The position numbers were made by a program, and so were the translations under genes. Below the pieces are notes generated by a model. It ran no database searches. It was not told where the DNA came from and saw nothing but the letters and a program-made list of their open reading frames with translations. From Gentiana macrophylla (lineage: Eukaryota > Streptophyta > Magnoliopsida > Gentianales > Gentianaceae), in NCBI GenBank assembly GCA_026214975.1, contig CM047805.1:186187333-186251332 (forward strand): DNA of 64,000 nt, read 5' to 3'. Positions 57,781 through 64,000 of the stretch are shown in pieces (within the stretch, counting starts at the first letter, position 1; every line of letters starts with the position of its first letter).

Positions 57781-60700
57781 TTACCATCCATATATGGGAT
57801 TCTCTACCTGTGGGGGCAAGATTTGGAGATCTTTACAATGCTGTTTGTCATAGTCCCGTGTACCAGGTATTGCCCCTGTACACAGCCTTAGGAACTCACT
57901 ACCTGTAAGACAATAGTGTGCAAATGCCAAACCTCCATCAACAACCGATGTCAAGCTCGGCATTGAAACCGACTTTCTCATTCCCTTCCTGTTGTTGACT
58001 TCAGCCTCGCTATTCAGAACCTTGTTCAACTCGGAATACTCCATGAATCTTTGGGTGGCTGCCTCCCATGATAAGCTATACATCTGCTCTCGTGTTAATG
58101 GACGAGGCTCGTTTGCCATTGCTTCTTTCACTTTTGTAACGAAATCCTCTGGGTTCTTGTAAGTCAAACAATTCGGAAACGCTCTGAAGAACTCATTTGA
58201 TGGGTGATCAGCACAAACAACGAATTTGCCCATTGCTAGTGCTTCAGCCGTAGCAGTGCAAAGAACATCGCTAACACTGGGATTTATGAAGACTTTGTAT
58301 CTGCAAGAAAGCCGTGCATATATATTGTTTCATGAAAATCATGCAAAGTTAATAATAAGGTGCCATTTTTCAAACCCAAAAAAAGAGTCGTATATCATGT
58401 ATAATTCTTTCGTTTGCTATGCTAGTAATGGATTCTTGGGACCCAACACATCTAACTTCACATTATAATCAGAAGGGGGAAAAAAAAACACCAGAAGCTA
58501 GTAACCGTTAAGAAGTTGAATCTTACCGATGAAGGGAATCGTCGGCATGATCTCTTCCTTTCATGAAATTGACGTTCAGGTTTAACCTTTGAGCAGTGTT
58601 TTGAACTTCATGAGCATCCTCACCATTACCAAACACATCAAGTTTGAAACCATCAAGGTCGCTTTTGTGCTTTGCTAATATATCTATCAACTCCTTATAC
58701 CCCTTTGCCCAAACCATCTTGCCCAAGAAATATGCTCCTTTTGAAAAGATTGCTCTCAAGCTGCCGTTCTGCAGCCACCTTTTCTCAATTTCCAAAACTT
58801 AGGATTCACGCCATGAACATTGCAGATTACTGATTTTGGCATATCCTGGGTAGCAGCAGAAAGTCGAAGAACCTAGAGCAAAGGAGCAACTCATATATTT
58901 ATCAACAATGCATGTCTAAAATTATCAGCAAGACTCAGAAGGTTGTAAAGCCAAACTCATGTATATAATAAACTTACAAGCAAATGTAAAGACCTCCATA
59001 AGTTTGGCAAATTAAAGCACACTTCTACTATACAAAGGTAAGTACTACCTTGTGGCAGTAAGCTCTTGTCACCCAATTGTTAATGTGCTTGACAAGGAAA
59101 GCTTGGATAGCACCGTTCTTCTCCTTTTGATATATTCCAGGTAATTTGTGTGGACAATACCAATAACATGGTTAAATTTATCGGTCCAACGCTTTCCATG
59201 GTGGTACCAATTTAAATGTTCTGGTTCTTCTAAAATTGCAATGTCCGCGTTCTTTGATTTGATAAATTGAGTTGTGTCGCCAGCAGGTAGTATACTCCGC
59301 CTGGATTTTGAGAACTAGAAACATACAAACATATTAGGCATGCCCATTTTAACTTTCACACGAGAAACATAGAAAAGGAAAAATATATATATATTTTAAA
59401 AGGAAAGAACCTTTCCAGGGTAAAAAGAAATCTGAAAATCAGCCTTAAAGCCAACCCTCTCCTCAAGCCAATTGCGTATGTAAAGCTCCTGCTCTTCTGG
59501 CGAGCTAAAAGTCAGATTGTTAGGATAAACCAGCTCCTGATCTGATCTACAAAGCCATGGAACCAAAAGTGTGACGTTTTGCTCGGCAGACTTTGATAAA
59601 TATGCCGCACGAAATAGTGGATTTACAGCAGTTCCTGTCATCCAAGGAAGACTGGCTGTTGTCACAATAGCTACATGCCTCCTTCCGTCTGATATGCCCT
59701 GCTTTTTGGAATCACCCCAAAATCCATCTTCGTAGGAATGCCCAGTACTTTGGAAAACACTAGCTATCCTCAAATCCAATTCATCATACACGTTATTGGC
59801 GTCAACAACTGATGACTCTCCCCCAGGAAATGCATGTAACTGGTTCCTACGCTTGCTGCACAAGCTTTCCACTATCTTCTCAGATACATCTGTGGCAGAT
59901 AGGAAGTGTAATTATTCTAACCATCAAAGATGAGCATGTACATAAGGACACTAGTACAGATCCTGAAATTCACATCCTCTAATTGACAAGAAAAGGTACA
60001 GCAACAAATAGTAGTCATCCATCACTCAAATGAAACCACAGATATTATTTTGAACACACAGAAACAACATGTCACTATTTACCTTTTTTAATTCCAAGCT
60101 GATCTAAGAATGGACTGGATTGACGAACTAAATGAGCCAATAGTTCTGCCACATCTAAGGGTGGAACTCCCTGTATTGTAAATGAAGAAAGAACTAGTCA
60201 GCATGTATAACAAAAACAGCAAGCTCTAATGACAATATTTAGTTCTAAAGAAGCCGTACTGCAGTAACTAGTATTCAGACAGACCAGCTTCAGAGTAAAG
60301 ATAGAGAACAAAGACTTATAAATGGAAGAAATAAAAATGAAAGAGTACGTCAAACTACAAAAACAGTGCACCATTTCAACATAAATTTATGTGAAGCCAC
60401 CTTGCTTACTTCTACCATCTTCAAGCCTGCTAACAACAATTATACTGGAGTTTTCCTCTTCAGAATTTTAATTTAGCATTCGATGTGGCCTAACAACTGA
60501 AAAGAAGTGTGACCCCTTAAAGGCATGACAACATTGACAAGTACAACGATCTAAAACAACAGCTATCAACACAGAACATCATCTCATCGTTGCAATTCCA
60601 CACAGGAAAATACAACCACTGACCCAAACACGTAGACTGAAAAAAATAAGGAAAGAGGAGACTTGAGAATTCATACTACTACTGCTATTTGATCTTCCAT

Positions 60701-61001
60701 TTCCGATCTGCTAATTCATGGTCAAGGTTAGTGCAATATCTATAGAATACTCTTCTCTCAATCTTCTAGTTATTTGACTCAAGGTAGGTGGAATTGCACA
60801 AAATAAAGTAGAGCACAAGAATTGTATAATTCAGCGCATAAAGGAAACACCAACCTTAGAATCATTTGGATCCTTGCAAATTGCCTTCTGCAAAAGCCAC
60901 CAAACAGGGAGGGGAAAAAAAAACAGTAAGAAAATGAAATATTACAAAAAAAAAGGTTCAGGGTTGAAGAGATAAATGATATTAAATATCCAATTTAACA
61001 A

Positions 61002-61036
<35 letters not shown>

Positions 61037-62279
61037 AATTAACCGGAGGTAAATGATTAATGAAGCACAAGACACAGCATATGGCAAAACTAATTTGTTT
61101 CGGAAGGTACTAATGCAGCAGAGGCATAAAACGACGGCCAACTGTTGAAGGGCTTAAGTAGAGAAGAAAAAATCCAATGTGTTAATCATATCAATGTGGC
61201 ATCTATGCAAATACAAGACCATTCATCATTAGCTTCCAATCAAAGAATTTCATGCAAGCACTTGGGATACAAATCTGACTCAGAAGTGTTTTACATTTTT
61301 TAAACAAACTTAGAAACCATATCAACATCATGTGAAAGAATTAGCTAATTGCTAGCAAAGATTAATAAACAATAAATTTGTGACAACAAAAACAAGGGCA
61401 AAAGAAATTTATGTGCATGTGGGAACTACTTGATGGGGGAAAATACAACCACCAGAAGAATAGAGTGTAAGAAGAATAAAGTGTTTAAATAACTATCAAC
61501 AATAAATTTTGTCCTGGCATAGCTTATTATAAGGCTGATGTATTTCTACCAAGGAATTACTGGTCAATCAATCAATCGAACATCAGTATTTAGAAGCAAA
61601 AAAACTAAGAAACCAGGGAAAGAAACTTCACCAGGCTAGACTTCAACTTCTCCACAAACTCGCTGTGCTTAATTCCTTCGAAAATATCCACGGGGGATGA
61701 GCTTGAACTCTTTTGTTCCAGCTCTTTAAGCCTCGACTTCAATGTCTTTAACGGGTCCCATAATTCCCCAAATTGCCTATCCGACTTCTCCTTAAACCTA
61801 ACCTTCGTCCACTTCCTAAAAACCTCATCCTCGTCCTCTTCAAGCTCTGCCTTCATCGCATTCTTAATCGCAGACAAATCGATCCTAATATTCGCCTTAG
61901 ATTTCCACTGATTCCAATTGAAGTCAGGTGACGAATACGCCCTCCGAAATTGAGATATTTTCGGCTGCAGTTTCTTCACAAATTCAATCTCCGCCGGCGC
62001 TGTAGCACCAGCAGCCGTAATTCTAGGGGCAGCAAACGGAGATACAGAGGCAGAATTGAAGAAATTTTCGAGCTCCCTATCGGCAAGATTCTTAAATGAA
62101 TTCGCACGGATTTTAATCAATTGAAGGTCGGCATCGGCAGAGGAACGAACTTCGCGCCAACCTTTAGAGATGAAGGATAATGCCTTCTCCGCAGCAACGA
62201 CGGAGGTAGACGAAGAAGAAGAAGAAGAAGAAGTAGAAGACGACGGCGTACGTCCCTCCGGCACTGTCATGTGAATCAT
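57781..62279 (-). CDS. DGD1: Digalactosyldiacylglycerol synthase 1 (DGD1), seven exons, frameshifted as read
   Basis: Transfers galactose from UDP-galactose to MGDG to make DGDG at the chloroplast outer envelope. Inferred exons on the minus strand, 5' to 3': 62279-61632, 60887-60855, 60170-60083, 59889-59411, 59314-59049, 58872-58527 and 58300-57781, all GT-AG. The N-terminal region ([39 protein letters not shown]) matches the DGD1 extension. The GT4 glycosyltransferase part has [40 protein letters not shown] and [20 protein letters not shown]. It ends [11 protein letters not shown]...YGW. Expected length is about 793 residues (Arabidopsis 808). The start chosen is ATG 62279; an in-frame ATG at 62270 is an alternative. 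Exon 5 lacks one base (CC at 59123-59124, CCC expected), and exon 6 lacks one (AAAA at 58794-58797) plus compensating small indels nearby. Everything else is intact, so base-calling error is as likely as pseudogenisation. Confidence 0.93.
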
Positions 62280-62400
62280 ATCGTAAGGGTTCAATAGCGA
62301 TTTAGGGAACAGATTGAGATGAATATGAAGGAAGGAGAAGACAGTGAAGATGATGAGAGTCTAGATTTATGTGGGTAATTGAACAAATGGCCCTATTGAA
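62280..62400 (-). promoter_or_regulatory. Probable DGD1 5' UTR
   Basis: Directly upstream of the DGD1 start the minus strand is pyrimidine-rich (cttcactgtcttctccttcc, about 62340-62321), as is common for plant 5' UTRs. No clear TATA box was located. Confidence 0.35.
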
Positions 62401-63570
62401 AAGATTCGCTGTGACTTTTTAACGGTTGCTATTCATGGGCGATTATTTCTAATATTTTTGTGTTTTTTTTTCTGGAAAAACAAATAGTAATTTTTGTTTT
62501 TTATATTTAGACGAACGTGGGAAATTATATAGGAGCCCACTAATGTTAGATTGGTCCTGCAAGTCGTTATTGAATGGCTAAATCATTAATTTCAACATTT
62601 TTATTGATGGTTTTTTTTTTTTCAAGGTAGAGGTCATTTTAATTATAAAACTTTCTATTGGTTGTGGTACATTAAATAGGATTTACACTATGAGCATTCT
62701 AAAATTCGTGATAGGAGCCTCGGTAGTGGGAAAGTTCTGAGATGGTGAGGGAATTTATATTGAAATGACCAAATGAGTTGATCGAATGTTGCATTTTATA
62801 TTCAAATACATAACTATATGACTCGAGATCAATTCACGTGTTACTTCAATGCATGTGGTAAGGGCAGCTATAGTGGCCTCTTTTTTTCTTCCAAAAATTC
62901 TGACAACATGTAAAAGGAAGAAGTTGGAAAGGAAAATTAGCATGCAGTGGCTCTTAAAATTTCACAACTAATCATCAAGGGCTTTGACAACTCAATCCAA
63001 AAGTATATATACATGTGGAAACCATTCTCTTTTAAGCGTTATTGAAGGAGCCACAACCTCAAATTTTTTTGGATTGAATTTCTTTTTCCTAATTTTTCTT
63101 AATAGGTGGGCGCAGAAACGATTCGATGTGATTTTCTAAGAAGGTCATTACATTACTTGCTGGGAATGTACAGTAGTGACACTGGGGTGAAATCCAATCC
63201 AAATACAAGTATTGGCCACTTGTTAAAAATATCTCACATAATTTTCAAGGTTTCTTTGTGTGACCTCATATTTAAGCTAAAAATAGAAGAGACTCCACAA
63301 GATTATATACTTTTAGATCACGATGGATGAAGCCTATTATTATGAAGTGGTAAGAAAAAAAGTAGCCACTACACGTTAATTTTATTTCCCCAACCCATTT
63401 TTTTTTAGACTTTGTCATAATTCGTGAGTCAAAAAAAGGGTCACTACAACCACCCTAAGAGCACCCAAGAAGTTCCCTAGGTAGTAGATCGGATGTGGGG
63501 CCGCAAACAACTCAAAGCTCGAGATTGGCTCAAATCATAACTTGACTCAACTCGATTTAAATTGTTTTAA
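62401..63570. other. Intergenic region with repeat traces
   Basis: No gene. About 62742-62775 shares tggtgagggaatttat and tgaaatgac with the foldback at 37708-37921. Repeated gtggtaag and gtagcc words near 63345 and a CTCGA-type fragment (63500-63560) suggest dispersed repeats. Confidence 0.4.
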
Positions 63571-63699
63571 TTTATTATTTTGAAGACAAAATCATTTAAA
63601 AAACTATGTGAAAGTGTGACATTTATCGATTTACTTAAACTATGTAAAGTAAAACTGTGGATTAAATTAATTTATACAGAGAGAGACGGAAGGAGTATT
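63571..63699. repeat. Possible Stowaway MITE end
   Basis: The phrase gagagacggaaggagta (about 63681-63697) resembles the reverse complement of the Stowaway terminus TACTCCCTCCGT. The other end is not clear. Confidence 0.35.
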
Positions 63700-64000
63700 T
63701 ATCGAATTACTTTCTGTTACATTAATGATAACCAAAGAATGTCTTACATTTCCCCTTTTTTTTTTTTTTTAAAAAAAAAAAGGTCTTATGTTATTTAACA
63801 ACATATCCAATTCACCTAAACATTATATTATGACACAAAGTTAAAGGTATTTCTTCCATAATTATTCCATTTGATGACAGATCCAACATGACAATATTTT
63901 GTCATAAACTATAAATTTATATTTTATAGCATAATATAATATCATGTCGGGTTACTCAGGTATCCGTATCCGTAGAAAAAATTTCCCTAAGTGTAGGATG

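Overview
This window is nuclear DNA of a flowering plant, most likely a eudicot. The signs are AT-rich sequence, GT-AG introns, two spliced plant genes (an aluminium-activated malate transporter and a DGD1-type digalactosyldiacylglycerol synthase), plant LTR retrotransposon lineages (Athila-like and Tekay/Del-like Ty3, and Ty1/copia), Stowaway- and hAT-type MITEs, a tRNA-derived SINE and L1-type LINE remnants. I cannot place the species.

Layout. 1-1255: a dispersed CTCGA-rich repeat fragment and two adjacent minisatellites. 1261-21377: a Tekay/Del-type Ty3 element with target duplication GAATC. An Athila-like Ty3 element (2204-13436, target duplication TGGTC) sits inside its 5' LTR. Both are full length but coding-dead. 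21383-28434: intergenic DNA with two foldback sequences, a mariner/Stowaway-related element and a hAT MITE. 28440-33028: a Ty1/copia element on the minus strand. 34639-36454: a truncated minus-strand LTR element. 36455-42600: AT-rich intergenic DNA with inverted repeats, an AT microsatellite and a small hAT MITE. 42766-45978 (+): the intact six-exon ALMT gene, with a Stowaway MITE in intron 2. 46000-57100: LINE, SINE and hAT fragments, a small non-autonomous copia element with foreign cargo, and a small unrecognised ORF (48738-49028, minus). 57781-62279 (-): the seven-exon DGD1 gene, with single-base frameshifts in exons 5 and 6. 62300-64000: repeat-rich flank.

The two host genes are unrelated in function (anion efflux or vacuolar malate transport; chloroplast galactolipid synthesis) and are not linked by any visible shared regulation. 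The rest is a transposon graveyard. Its insertion order can be read from nesting and target-site duplications. Several breaks, including those in DGD1, fall at homopolymers, so some apparent decay may be uncorrected base-calling error. I found no convincing new biological system. The most unusual items are two foldback loci, a small copia element carrying non-retroviral DNA between poly(A) tracts, the loss of the same catalytic aspartate in both Ty3 reverse transcriptases, and an intron-like segment between gag and protease of the Tekay element.
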